DNA of 64,000 bases. It comes from Homalodisca vitripennis. Lineage: Eukaryota > Arthropoda > Insecta > Hemiptera > Cicadellidae. The position numbers were made by a program, and so were the translations under genes. The stretch covers positions 104,841,001-104,905,000 of the forward strand of contig NC_060207.1 of the NCBI RefSeq assembly GCF_021130785.1, given 5' to 3'. The notes below the pieces were generated by a model. It saw only the letters and a program-made list of their open reading frames with translations. It ran no database searches and was not told the DNA's origin. Position 1 is the stretch's first letter. The number at the start of each line of letters is the position of its first letter. This document shows positions 36,266 to 49,086 of the stretch, in pieces.

Positions 36266-39200
36266 ATTATAGGATTATATTATTATGAAAATCTCATTTT
36301 CACCTAACTTATCCAAAAATTGCCAATTCTCATACTTAGTTCTACTACAAGAGTTAATCACGATTGAGGCAACGTAGATTACAGACTAAGCTCCTTCATC
36401 AACGGAGGTATTGCTGATTGCATTGGTTTCGATGCAAACAGTGTGAAACTGGAGCGTCAAGCAGTGACTGTGAAGTTCCTTAAAGCCGATAAGTTCAGGA
36501 AACTGTTTAATTGCAGGTTAAAATATTTCATGTATAGAATACCTGTTACACATAAGAACAAAATTGAGTGACGCTCAATGTGTATGGCTAAGTTGAGAAT
36601 CCATAAACGATTACAAATAGAGAGTGTTAAACGGTGATTTAAGAAAAAAGTAGCTATGCACAAAAAACAAAAAAACATTATCAAGGACTTGGCATAAAAT
36701 CCAGAATAATGCCAATCAATTAATTTTAATATTGTTGTTTATTCGTTTGCAAGAAGCTAAGCCCAGTATGTATTCTACATAATTGGATATAAATTAATAA
36801 AAGATATATGTTTACACATACTAACCTTTTCAATTGATTAATTTATAGAATATTTTCAACTATTATCGCTTTTAAACATTGTAAAAATTTAATTTAAATG
36901 AACAAGCTAAAACTAAAAAAATCAAGTCTTATAATTCATAAAATGTTAACAATCAACTGACCGTTGTGTATGGATTATATAGCACGGTAATCAAGCACAG
37001 CAAGTTTCAAGAGTTCCTTTAGCACATAGAGTATATTTGATAGTTTGTTGTTTGTGTTGTTAGTTGAAGATAACGTAACGCTTCAGGGTTATCTCTAGAA
37101 CGTTCACAATGGAATACAGATGGGTGTGGAATAAAAGAGTGAAAAACTAAGTTATCGCGGAGAAGTAGCCGCAAATTAAATTGCGTTGAGTTGTGCTGTA
37201 AAAACCCTACCTTTGAATATATACTGAATACCCAGTTTAACCCTTTTGGAACATCCTCATAGTTTCATTATGTTAAGTAGATAAATGTTAGTAAAGCCAT
37301 TCCCAAACTTTGGACACAAAATTCGATATCTGTTTGTTTTTGAGTTAAAACAATAACGGGTGAACGGATTAATTTATATGTTAACATGTCCCAAGGATAA
37401 ACATGGTTGGTGTACTCAATTCCGGGGTAAGTTCACATTTGGAAAACTTAGTTATAATGACAGGGAACTCACTTGATGGACTTACGTGGAAAGGTCACAT
37501 TTGCTCAACTTGGCCCAAGAAGAGCACCACTTAATTACAGGGAGACTCTATGTTTGTGACAAACAGTGCTGGCCAGCAACCTCTATCTCAACGTTTTGTA
37601 GTTTCGACTACTTTGGACAACCCTAATAATAGTCAAATAATTAGTAAGTGATACATCTGATTAGCTTCTTAAAAGGAACGATGCTGTCAGTTAATTGTCA
37701 GAAAGTTCAGTTTACTTTTCTAGCTGAAATCTATTTCAAACACTAAACAAGTGTGAGTGTGTCGGTGACTGCTCAGTCATGGGTCAAGTGAGGGTAGTGA
37801 TCGTAGTACCTCCGATGACGGTACCACGTTACTCAGCTTGCTTTTGTCAATTCTATGACATATATGAATAAGACAATCTATTACTAGGGCCTCAAGCCGA
37901 CACAGTCCATGAATGTTTATTGCAGTTATGCTATTATTAACACAACACCTTGAAGGAGAACACAATTGAATTTCAAAGAGTTGAAAATGCCGTTATGCGT
38001 TTTGTATTTGTCTCAAAAATGTATAAAAAATATTATCATGTGTACTGCATAATCATATTTTATCAATTTACCGAACTCCCATTTTGTAAAAATCAGAGTG
38101 ACTACACCAGGTTCGAGTACCAGAAGGAGGTATCTTCATGAAGAACCCATCAGGACAGATACCTTTACCTATCTAAAGTGATGCTGGAAGTCGTCGTGCT
38201 CAAAATTCTAATAGCCTGCCTAGTCATGTCAAAATGGTTCTACCTAGCATTATTGTATAACCTTCACAGCGGCTAAATACTGAGTAATTTTAAGTAATCT
38301 AACACAAAATATACTGTACTAAAGGCAACGTGTTAAACTGCTGTAAAACTAGCTGTCTAACTATAATACATGTTGTTTAGTTTTAATTGAATTTAGTAAC
38401 GTTTTTATTTAATTAAGCATATCAATGATTGAACGAGAGATATAAGTGCTGTTGTCCCTTAAATACCAATTCTAAATTTACCACGGCCAGCTAACTGCAT
38501 CTCTTGTACCGGTATGGTCACTATCATTCTCGACACGATCTACGTCTCCTCTGCACATATTCACTTCTTCTCTGCTAATTATCCCATCTCACCCTCTCTA
38601 GCTCACCATACTCCTTTATTATTTATCTATTTTTAACTTGTATATGCCCCTTTAAGTGGTGTTCTCCCGTGAACGTAGCCTATCCGTCAGTGGAGACCTC
38701 TGGAGCTACCTCGAAACTATCTCTGGTCTCGTCTACCTCTGACCTCGTGCGCCTGGTCCATGTACTCCTCTTGTGATGGTGCTTGGGAAAGATAACTTCT
38801 TTTGATGAGTGACTTCTTTGGCACGTTCCATGATATTTCCTATCCTCAAATAGTCTCCTTTATTTGTAGGAAGCTGGAGACCTAGACTGGTCATCTGAAC
38901 GTTATTACAAGTAATTATTATCAGATAACTGATTCATTCATTTAACTTCTTTTTTTACACGTCATACGTAGTTAAGCCATTGCAGATAATTTAATGTATG
39001 GTTTTGGCTTTATTAACGTTATATTTAAGAAGTACGTTTGTCTTAATATAATTTCATTGATTACATTGGAATTGGTTCATAAGCATGAGTTATTATGGAA
39101 AGCAATTATACTGGCAAACTTTCAAACAAAATATAGGCATACAGTTTTCATTATCATTATTAATTTTATTGGTTCTATGGAACGAAAAGTCAAGATTTAA

Positions 39201-39633
39201 CATGTATAGGTTAAATAATTGTATAATTTACCAACATTGGGACAGTGTAAAATGATCGTAAACGATGCTATTTACAATATTAAGATTGTGTGTGGCAACC
39301 ATATAAAAATAAACTTGCCTACTATTGATATACCCGAAATTATAAAAATATACCCGATTAATTGTTTATTATTAAAAGCAATGAGATGCAAAAGCTTTAA
39401 TTAAACATTATTGGAATTTAAATATTAAAGGCATATGCTTGGCATAAGATTTTACGGTTGAACACTTTTGACAGCAAAATAATCTTGAGTTCATTAGTTG
39501 AACATAACATACATTTTAGAGTCAAGGTTTAGCAGCCTTTGGGCCGGGGCAAGATTATTTGTCCAATTTGTAAATAAAATTATAAACAACAAAATTAAAA
39601 ATTTAAGAATATTAATAATTTTAACGAGCTCAC
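36266..39633. other. Intergenic DNA, no gene recognised
   Basis: Scattered short frames (36457-36684 minus, 37777-37965 minus, 37950-38141 plus, 38994-39404 plus) have no motif. A pyrimidine-rich, more GC-rich stretch at about 38490-38880 stands out in composition but has no long frame. Confidence 0.35.
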
Positions 39634-39888
39634 AGAAGTATGGGGGATGATGGGCGTCGTCCTCAGTATTCTGTAGTCCCAGGTAACAGTCATCCCGATG
39701 ATAATTACTTTTGCTAATTTCAGATCATGGTAGACGTCCCTGGTCGTTTCTGGTGATTTGGTGATGAGCTCTCCCAATAGTTGTAGAAGGTCCAGTGTTG
39801 TTTCTCTGAAGTGCTTTGAAGAATTATCCCAACAGACTGGGTCGATTCGATAAAAAGTAATAGTCCTCCGTTCTAAAGCTCGTATATC
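39634..39888 (-). CDS. Candidate internal exon of an unrecognised gene
   Basis: An 85-codon open stretch, phase 0 at both ends, lies between a possible acceptor (ATTATAAG|GATATACGAG) and a good donor (CATACTTCT|GTGAGC). It is clearly more GC-rich than its flanks and uses a balanced amino-acid mix, for example CWDNSSKHFRETTLDLLQLL, then SPETTRDVYHDLK, then VTWDYRILRTTP. That is unlike the Phe/Ile/Tyr/Lys/Asn-rich chance frames nearby. I do not recognise the family. The acceptor has a poor pyrimidine tract, so the 5' edge is uncertain; an alternative is CGACCCAG| near 39838. It could also be part of an unrecognised transposable element. Confidence 0.35.
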
Positions 39889-40995
39889 CTTATAATTATG
39901 TAATGTATACAAAAAGAATTTGAATTCAATTTATAATCATTATTTACATTATCTTATTCATTGATGATAGGAAAATAAATTAACATTATATTATCAACTC
40001 GAAAGCAAGAAATAAGCCTGAAGAAAACATAAATAGGAACAGTTCAATTAGTTATAATCCAAAATTATTGTTTACAGGTGGATTCCAATGATAAATTTAC
40101 TGATAATATTGAGCAAAATAAATAAAATGTCAGTATAATCATGTTTTTTTTTAGAATTGGGAATGATTCCATTAGGTTAAAGTTAAAAATACCAATCACC
40201 TTTGTTAACAATATAATTAATAATGTGGTGGTCATTATTTTGTATCATAGGTAATAAATATACAGTATACAAACTTTATTCTTATTTATAAAATACTCGA
40301 TCATATATTCTTAATTTAAAGATTTATAAATTAGTAACGTTTATAAATGGAAAAATTTGTCAATAAATTAAAATAAACATTTATAAATATGCTTTCCAAT
40401 GTAAGATTGAATGCAAGAAAGATAAATGTATAATTATATGTAAGCGTTTAATATAATTTGTAATATGTGGTGAAGTTAAAAACATGGTTTATGCCGAGAA
40501 TTTCCGATTTGTAAGAAGGGTAATTTTGTTCAGTTGGTGCTTGGGATTTTGTTCTTGTAGGCTATGTGTATGATACAATTAATGTCCTCTTCATCTTATT
40601 CTGGATCTAATGGGATCGTTTAGATTTAAGTATATGCTTATTCATTTTGAAATTTATTTAGTTTACAATGATAGTTCATGGCAATATTTTAGGGATCAAT
40701 TTTAGTTCTATTGCATCTTGAATAAACCGGGTAACATTAAAATTATGGCAGCTATTAATCGTCAGCAGGACTTGTTATTGAAAGTTGTAGTTATGTATGA
40801 GGCAAAGATTTTGTCTCATTTATAAGTTTTGTTCTTGACATATCTAACTGAGTAATAAGCTTCGCTAACGCTCTGCCTATTCCTAAGGAAGAACATGCAA
40901 TATCATTGAATTCGGTCTTTTCTATGTATTAATGAAATTGCATTTTACAAACCAAGTCAATAGTTCAGTTTATTTTAGAAAGATCACCCTGCGTC
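39889..40995. other. Intergenic AT-rich DNA, nothing recognised
   Basis: No frame or repeat of note was found on either strand. Confidence 0.4.
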
Positions 40996-40999
40996 TATG

Positions 41000-41160
41000 T
41001 ATGGATATGCACCATAGCTATACTCTACATTATTTGTGTAGAAATACAGCTTTCTTCAAAAGTATGAAACGCATTTCGTTCTCGATATATTATGCGGCAG
41101 ACAGACACAAGGATAGATTAAAGTGAATTTTTCAGGCCCTGAGTGATAAGCTATGCTAAC
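41000..41160 (-). repeat. Dispersed repeat, family A, inverted copy
   Basis: The reverse complement has TGTGTCTGTCTGCCGCATA then ATATATCGAGAACGAAATGC and a leading AGGGCCTGAAAAATTCA, matching the family core at 13660-13710. Confidence 0.6.
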
Positions 41161-41384
41161 AAGTATTATTAGGTTAAAAAAAAACTCAACCTTACTCAAT
41201 TGTTTGATTAAATTATAAATATTAACGATTATATTAATTAAGCCAATAGGCAACTACAAGATTCTACATGTATACATTTTTGAAAAATGCCCTAATTAAT
41301 AACTTTAGGGATAAAATAGAGTATATTCATTAAAACAAGGCCCAAAACAAAATCTTTCAAGTGGTATAAATAAAACTATGATAG

Positions 41385-41930
41385 GTGCAACCGAAACCAC
41401 CTGTATTCTACATAGTACTTAATGCACCAAAACAGGAAAAAAGACATCCTCCATGTCAACCCATTGTTGCTATGTTTGGAGCTCCTACTACATTAGATTA
41501 TCTATACATGGACGCCATTCTACAACTTTTGTCGAAGAACTGTCATAGTATGGTAGAAATACTAACCAATCATCTGGTGAAGTTATAATATTATACATAG
41601 TTGACATGAAATCATTGTACACTAATATTCCTCACGATGAGAAGCAACTCCGCAGTTTTAAATGACATACCGAAAAATTCTCTAAATACTTTTAATTTTC
41701 GATAAGGTTTTTGATAAAATATTACTCCTTGAACTGTTTCAAGTTTTTATACAACAGTTTTCATATAGTAAAATCCACAGTAATTGATACCAAACTGGAT
41801 ATCCCAGACGGCAGTCATTTCATTAGATTACTTAAGACATTTCACTACGTCAACACTTTATTATTGAACATCTTATTTATCAAATACTCAAACGAGGTTC
41901 TGGCATTCAATTTCACCTCGAAAACATAAT
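41385..41930 (+). pseudogene. Penelope-like element reverse transcriptase remnant
   Basis: The frame reads VFYIVLNAPKQEK...PPCQPIVAMFGAPTT...YMDAILQLL, matching the LPKIHK...PxRPIVSxxGSPT...LDxxLQPL block of Penelope-like RTs. After stops, another frame at 41599-41637 reads VDMKSLYTNIPHDEK, the Asp-bearing SLYTNIPH motif diagnostic of this family. A third frame (41711-41929) reads LNCFKFLYNSFHI, which may be the following FxFxxxxYxQ block. The downstream catalytic motif and the endonuclease are missing. It is a decayed fragment; the element class is sure, activity is excluded. Confidence 0.8.
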
Positions 41931-42429
41931 AAAATACTTTAACACTTCTTGATGTTGAAGTTTTATCAAATAGTGTTTTTAAAACAAAAATTTAAGTCAA
42001 GGATACAAAATACTATGCAGTACTTGCGTTATGAGACCTGCTACCTACTGAATGTAAATAAGTCTATGAACTTGACTTTCAAACTTACTTAAAATCAATG
42101 TTAAATTCATAAATTCATAGAGGATATATGGTAAAAAATTGATTGATTGTGGGGTTGCTAAATCCAATATTATAACGTATTGAATGTAGATTGTAAAGAA
42201 TAAATGAAATCTTCAAAATGCTAACAAACTTTAAAAATAATGTCCAGAACAAAATGATTTCATTATAGTATACTACCTAGAGTTATTTCAATAGATGACC
42301 AAATTTGAAACTTTTTTAGTCAATCTTGTCTAATTAAATCAAATCATAAAAATTTATTGTCATAACTGCAAATAATTTACCAAGTAATTTTAAGTATTAA
42401 TATGGTTTATGGACTTAATATAATATTTA

Positions 42430-42430
<1 letters not shown>

Positions 42431-42500
<70 letters not shown>
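42431..42500. repeat. (TA)n microsatellite, longest in the window
   Basis: About 70 bp of uninterrupted TA, followed by GCACTG and then a CGCGCGTGCGC patch. Confidence 0.95.
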
Positions 42501-42501
<1 letters not shown>

Positions 42502-44344
42502 CACTGATTCTACAAAAGCGCGCGTGCGCAGATACACGTACTGAACATATAAAGTGGTATACATAAGGTTAATAGGTTTATTTAACTATGAATAATATGT
42601 TACATTGAATTGATTATGCTTTTTAATTCTGTTTAACTCTATTCCACGAAGACTAATTTCCATTCAGGTACGAAGTAATGTTACCATTACCATCTGAAAA
42701 ATATAAATAAGTTACGAATGTTAGAGTCAGTGAGGATTTAAAAAACAGTGTATAATTAAACATATAATTAACGCGGTTACAATATAACTGACACTTAAAA
42801 ATATTCTAATTTTGTCAATAAATTATTAAGACTAATAACGATGATTGTTAAAATAGTTTTTTGAATGATAAAGTTGTAAAGTCAATCAACTAAAATCAAT
42901 TTACACTCTCCATTTTTGTATGATCCCGCAATCATTTGATTGAATTTTAGTATATTTTAAGTCACTACACAAGTAACATGTCAAGGTTAGTAACAGGTAA
43001 AAAACATCGATGTTACTTCAAGGGCAAACCCTGGCAGAAGGCAACCCTTACGCTTGTACCTATGCTGTGATATATATGATAATGCCGCTTTCCCTTTTTA
43101 TATACCAAACCATTTCTCCTAACTTCTATATTAAAAATTATATCCATCAATGTATTTTATAGGTTTACTTTAGTTTGAATTTGGTTGATTATTCGACTGC
43201 TCTTATTTTGTGGACATTGGTTAATTGAAATTTTATTTCTACAAAATAAACATTTTAAAATATGTTATTTATTTATTTTTATTTTTTTTTATTAGGGGCG
43301 AAAAACGCTACGGCTATCATCGCCCTCAAGAAAAAATTGGCAACTTAAAATATGTTAAGTCTGGATCCAAAAGTTATTTCAAATGAAAATAGTAAAAGGT
43401 TTTTACCAAGAGCGATTTTAAATCAGGAACACATATATGAAAGTATTAGTATCTGTTTTTACTCATATTACGAGATCTGTGACATTTGTATTGGTAAACA
43501 TAACTCTAAAATAATTGTTAATTTTAAATAGTTTTAGTAATTAAAGTAATGAAGATGTTTAAGATTATATATAACTATAATGTTGTTGTAGGGCACTATA
43601 GTAATCTTCAGTAATTGCTATAAAACCTGTATCATGTATTATAATTGCATTTCCTAATAGATTACTTATGTTCTTCAATCACTCTTTTAATGTATAAAAA
43701 TTAATGGAAGTTTTTAAGAGTGAAGAAATGTAAAAATACAAACTGTTATTCACATTATGAGGTATGAATTTAATTTTAATACCACAGTTAATGCTTAATT
43801 TTAATTCTTGTTTTATTCAATGAAAATGTATTAAAAATTATTAAGTTAACCAATTATTTTAAATTATTATATATATATATACAATTTTTATAAAATATAT
43901 TATAATAAAAATTTTTAATGTTAAATCAAAGTTATATAATGTATATATACATGTGTTTAAACTTTGATTTAACATTTAACATTTTTACTGTTATAAATTT
44001 ATAAACGTTGCCCATTTATAATAAAAGAATATATGTTTATGATCTCTGAAATTCATCAAATGCATCGTACGTTTGCAGAGATTATTAATATACTTAACCT
44101 ATCATGATAAGGATCTGTATCACTAGTTTTTGTATAATTTAAAATTATTGACTATTCAATTACCTCAAATGTTTTATTAACCTAACAACAGATTAAAACA
44201 ACTGCCAAGTTTACCTTTCATTTATTCTTCGATGATGATAGATCTGATCTTCAATTTTAGTAACTTTAAAACTACATCAGAAGCTGTTGAAAGTAAGGAG
44301 ATTGGAAAGAGTGAGCGACCTGTCCAGCGGATCACTTAACTTAC
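42501..44344. other. Intergenic DNA with small stem-loops
   Basis: No gene. At 43296-43325, GGGCGA and TCGCCC form a stem after a T-rich tract. On the minus strand this looks like a stem before an A-rich tail, a layout seen at some retrotransposon 3' ends, but no element body was found. Confidence 0.4.
43917..43976. repeat. 17-bp inverted repeat
   Basis: Arms AATGTTAAATCAAAGTT (43917-43933) and AACTTTGATTTAACATT (43959-43975) are exact inverted copies around a 25-nt AT-rich loop. Confidence 0.8.
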
Positions 44345-44502
44345 TATCGTTTCCGCACATATAAAGTGTAGCATTCATCAACAGCACGGCTGGTACTGTA
44401 GCGCTAGCCCGCTGTCCTCCACCCAGAAGCCACCCAACGCAGCCGAGAAGGACCGAACCCAACCGAGAAGATCCCAGCCTGTTTCCCTCGCGATAAACCC
44501 AA
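44345..44502 (-). CDS. Possible small exon in a GC-rich patch
   Basis: Between a possible acceptor (TTTATCGCAG|) and an ideal donor (CGATA|GTAAGT) lies a 158-nt GC-rich stretch. One open frame reads WVYREGNRLGSSRL, then GSVLLGCVGWLLGGG, then ALLMNATLY-like sequence with Met, Cys and Gly. The hydrophobic middle could be a signal or membrane segment. No family is recognised, and the upstream TTGGGTT repetition argues for caution. It could equally be a 5' UTR exon or a composition anomaly. Confidence 0.25.
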
Positions 44503-44522
44503 CTGCGATAAAGCAAACCCAA

Positions 44523-45975
44523 CAGTATTGGTGAATCATTTCAAATATCTTGGTAGACGGTGACTCATGTTTTTACAATACTCACGAATACAAACACGAG
44601 TGCGTTCACTTAGCGACTTCAAACAGATCTAACAATAAGTAATATTTAGTTACAATAATGTAGGTTGTATTTCCTTGAGACTACGCAACAGAGGTGAGCG
44701 ATGTCTTCATCGTTGTACTCCAACTTGGACGTCAAACCCTTGAGTTCACAACATAAAAGGGTCGTGTTTTCCTCTCTTCAGCTAATTAATTATAAATAGA
44801 AAACATGTCAAATCACCTGACTACCTAGTAAAAATGGACTACCCCTAATTTTATACACAATAGTATTGGGAAAATGTAGAGCTTCAGAAATATCTTCAGA
44901 ATTTTTTAATTTATATTTTTTGAGAATTTCGCCTCGCCATTAAAGAATATCCAATGACTGATTTATAAAAAAGGTTTTAATAAGACTACACCATAATAAA
45001 GACATGAATTTGGAGCGATTTAAGTCCAGATTCTTGGATTTTTACAACCAGATTCCGTATTAATAAAGCTTTAAACCGTTTTACACACCCGTAAAATTAC
45101 AGGTGGTTTTGAATCAGTTTCACTCTTGAGATTTTTTACAGTTTTGTACAAAGCCGTATATTTATAGCTAAAGCTGGATCATTTACGGTTTGAGAACTTT
45201 TTATTCTTCTGTGCTTACCAAGAAAATTACATCCGAAGTCCGGGTTCTAATAGTTTTGAACATTTCTGTAGACTCTTGCCAAATCTTGGGCTGATTTAGT
45301 CTTAATCCCATATTAAAAAAAAATCTGACCACAGTAAAAAATAAACCCTCGAAGATTAACGTCCGAACTGGGATCACATCCGGAAGTAATGGCATCAGTG
45401 AAAAATGTTAAACTATCTTCAATCTGACATATAACACGGTCCTTGTTTCTAGTGGTAAGATATTTGGTAGTTTTTTTTTATGAAATTCTTAACTTTGAGT
45501 GGACTAAAAATATATTAGCATAGGTGGACTCTCATATAAATAATACACTTCTGAGAAGCTATACTTATTTATAACGAGAAATATATAACTATTGAGTTCG
45601 TTTTCTTGCCATAAATAACATAACTTCAAAAGCACTGACATAATTAAAGTGCATGTGCATGCAGTTCTCAACTTCAACAAGTGAAGCTGTTTATTAAAGC
45701 AGTTACTCATGCCGGAAGCCACAGTTACTCGCACAAGTACTGCAGCTGTCTAAGCGTTAGAATGCAGTAGGTTTTCAATTGACGTCTTGCTAGCCATCTA
45801 GAAATCTTACTGTATATTCATTTTAGAAAAAACAGTTGTTTCATAACCATAACATATTCTAAAGCCTAGTCTAATTTAATGTTCATAGATTAGATAAGTT
45901 CGTTACTATAGTTCGTTAGTAATAGCTATGTACTGTCTTCATAAAAAATTGTCTGAATCTATTATGAATTACGAT

Positions 45976-45979
<4 letters not shown>
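44523..45979. other. Intergenic DNA, no gene recognised
   Basis: Minus-strand frames at 45201-45395 and 45504-45734 have no known motif. No repeat was matched elsewhere in the window. Confidence 0.35.

Positions 45980-46036
<57 letters not shown>
45980..46036. repeat. (TA)n microsatellite
   Basis: About 57 bp of uninterrupted TA dinucleotides. Confidence 0.95.
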
Positions 46037-46040
<4 letters not shown>

Positions 46041-46699
46041 TTATGATCAAACATTATTGTTGATGACCTGTGAATTTTAAAAGACCTCTTTGTTTTGCGC
46101 TGTAATACTTAATATGCCTAAAAGACGAATATATATAAATATATATCATCAGTGCAGCATTTTAATGAAGATAGACCACGCGCAGGACGTTGAACAAGGG
46201 TTGCAACAACTAACTTAATAGATGTATATATTTGTTTTACGAGACAACATCCTGATGTCCTATAAAGATATTTTACATAAGTGTCTCATGAATTAAATAA
46301 AAAAAAAACAAACACATTTTCATGAAGATCAAACATCCATTTGTGGTAGAAATGGGTTAACATCTCTAGAAGGAATGTATTTTTGTTTTTCAACCTTCTG
46401 AGACCTAGAAAGGTGGCGTTTTACACATTTGCCTCATACTCTTAATGGTTTATTCATGCATTGATTTGTGATTGAGTAAGGATTTTTAATGATAATTAAT
46501 GATAATTTTAATGATAATAGGGGTTGAAATTGGATACAAATCATTAAAAAACTATATATTTGCATTTAATTTTACTTTCTCCAGAATTTCAAAAGCTCTT
46601 GTCATATTGATAAAATATGGTTAATATATCTTAAGATAGAATATGAATGAATATTTTATTGTGATATACTTAAGAAATCTTTGTACTATAAGTCTTTTG

Positions 46700-47100
46700 A
46701 ACGAGGAAGACTTTTTTGGATCAATGTACGTATAAAGTGTCGAACGGGAGAACACTTGCATCGCTACTATAGCACCGAAAGTACCTCAGACCGGATACTT
46801 CCAGTTATAATGTAGTTATTATATGGCCGGAGGTAGCAGTTTTATATGTTTCTTTATAGTATGCATCTAAGACCTATGATGTGTGTATTTTGTTGGTCCG
46901 AACAACATTGTAAACGCTATTACGGCACTGAAATATCTTAGTCTGTATAAATATTTAGGACTGGAAATATACACTTTTAAACTGAGATTTTAGCTTCTTA
47001 GATGTACTTATGTATATATTATTCTGATCAAAGCAGCAATGTAAACAGTACTATGGCGTCAAAAATGAAATCTTTTGACTCATAAGTGCTCCTTTATACA
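46700..47100 (+). repeat. Degenerate tandem repeat of about 130-150 bp
   Basis: Three diverged units share a landmark: ACTATAGCACCGAAAGTACC (46766), CTATTACGGCACTGAAATAT (46917) and ACTATGGCGTCAAAAATGAA (47050). They are preceded by similarly ordered GTAAACGC/GTAAACAG and ATGTACGTAT/ATGTACTTAT pieces. Alignment was by eye, so unit edges are approximate. Confidence 0.4.
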
Positions 47101-47594
47101 AACAACCTGATATAAAGACCAGTAACAATTTTTTTAACTATTACATTTCTTAACCATGATCTATGATATAATATGTACCTTAAATATGAACGCTTGCGAC
47201 TTTAAACTATCATAATTACACCATAAGTACTTTCAATAAAAGAACTACGGACTTTTACTTCTGCATTTCTTGCCATTGGCCTAAAATAGTTAAATCGTAA
47301 CTGACATTTGTGGACTGTCTATTTCAATATAACGGAATCTTATATAGAAATTGAAGTTATTACTTAGCATTTATAGATAATATTTCACTCTCCAACTTAA
47401 CTCTGCCAAAACACTGTTTTATAAACTTTAAGTCTAAGTATTCTGAAATGGGTTAGGAGGTTGAAATATCTTCCACTGACCAACACATAGGTGATAGCTT
47501 AGGAATGTTTATCATGCTATTTAAAAGGATTCCTATTATTGAATGGAATTTACGTGCAACACCACGGGTTAACTCTAGTTTTGTATGACTCTTT

Positions 47595-47760
47595 ACATCG
47601 TTTCAACATCAGAGACACTCAGACTACAAAATATCGTGTAATCTAGGTAAAGAATTCTTATTGATTCATCAGGTGCACAATTCAGTGCAGTACGATGTTT
47701 CATACACGATCTCTAAGCACGGAAGTACAAACGATTTTTCTATACATAACGTAGGTATTG
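47595..47760 (+). repeat. Dispersed repeat, family D
   Basis: Collinear with 35750-35880: AACATCAGAGACACTCAGAC, CGTGTAATCTAGGTAAAG, TCATCAGGTGCACAATTC, GTGCAGTACGATGTTTC. Loosely inverted pieces follow to about 47875 (AATGTTGAGTTAGCTC with GAGCTAAACTCAACATT). Confidence 0.6.
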
Positions 47761-47879
47761 TGAAAAGGGTTGAATCAATGTGAATGTTGAGTTAGCTCCA
47801 CGTCCTTTTAGTGCAGTGTATGAAACTAAGTGCACTGAGATGAATGTGAATTAGAGCTAAACTCAACATTCCCGTTTAT

Positions 47880-48995
47880 TTAACCATTCCAACTATAGTT
47901 ACGTTATGTGTAAATATCTTACTAAAACATATTTATAGAAAAGTAAATTGTATAAAAATTGCAGAACAATTTAAATCATATAATAAACCTTAAAAATAAA
48001 TTCACTTTTAATAGATCTAAATTGTAAATTGATATAAAAGTTGTTTCAGATTTGCCTGAGTTTGAATTGTAGTGTATAGCCACGATTTTGAAACCGGCTG
48101 ATTGGTTGATACTAGCTAATAAACTTATTCAAGGCTGGTGTGATTACTGAACGTAACTAGAACTAATTAGACATTATGATAGTTATCGTTTTCACTCAAA
48201 TGACTAATATTATTGCATACATCTAAAAAATTTATACGAGCGCTGACTTGAAATTTTTACTTGATAACACAACAAGACTTAAAAAAAGCTGAATACGAAA
48301 ATGTATAGTTTTTGGCCTACGATGCACACATAATAAATTAAATAATATGTAATTCTTTAAAATAATTTTGAACTGTGGTCAATCTTGAAATCTTAATAAT
48401 AGGAAAAATTTCTTTCTAAAAGGGGTTTGATCTGTGATATATTTTATAGTTGAGGTAAATATTTTGCGCAAATGTAAATGGCCATTATCTTAAAACTATA
48501 AATTGGTTGGCACCGTGCCAAATGTACATTCAATTCTTAAGGCATTGGATGTAGCTTTGTGCAATTAATTTCTTTATCTCATTAGCAATGAAATATGTTG
48601 ATAAAAAGATTAATATTTCAGTTCAATTATAATTTTTCCTACATTATGTGTTTCAACGTAATAATAAAAAAGCTAAACATGAAATAATACTATTTTTATA
48701 ATACAGTAGTTTATGAAAACAGTTGTAATTATGCAGAGTAAGTTACAAATTATTCTCTCTCTTGTTTTCAAGTTTAATTAAAGAAATCATTTGCAGACGT
48801 CTCTTTTAATTTAAATCTTGGTTTTTTCATAAAAGCGTTGCAGTACACAAACAAATTAAGTTAAAATTAGCAATTTTTGTTTACAAAAATAAGTTAGATA
48901 TCCACTCTGATTGCTTACCGATGTAAAAAGACACACCTAATTTATTATATCATTTTACATAAGATGACAGCTTCATGAAATCAATCATAAATTTC
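47880..48995. other. Intergenic AT-rich DNA, nothing recognised
   Basis: No frame, motif or repeat of note was found. Confidence 0.4.
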
Positions 48996-48999
48996 CTGG

Positions 49000-49080
49000 G
49001 TGAGCTTTAGCAAAGCTCAAGGGACTGGAAACAAATTTAATTTCTGTCTGTCTGTCCGCACGATATCTTGATAAAGCTTC
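49000..49080 (+). repeat. Dispersed repeat, family A, truncated copy
   Basis: Has AGCTCAAGGGACTGGAAAC and the core CTGTCTGTCTGTCCGCACG then ATATCTTG, then ends where a TACAGGG transposon end begins at 49087. It appears cut by, or ending at, that insertion. Confidence 0.65.
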
Positions 49081-49086
49081 ATTTAT

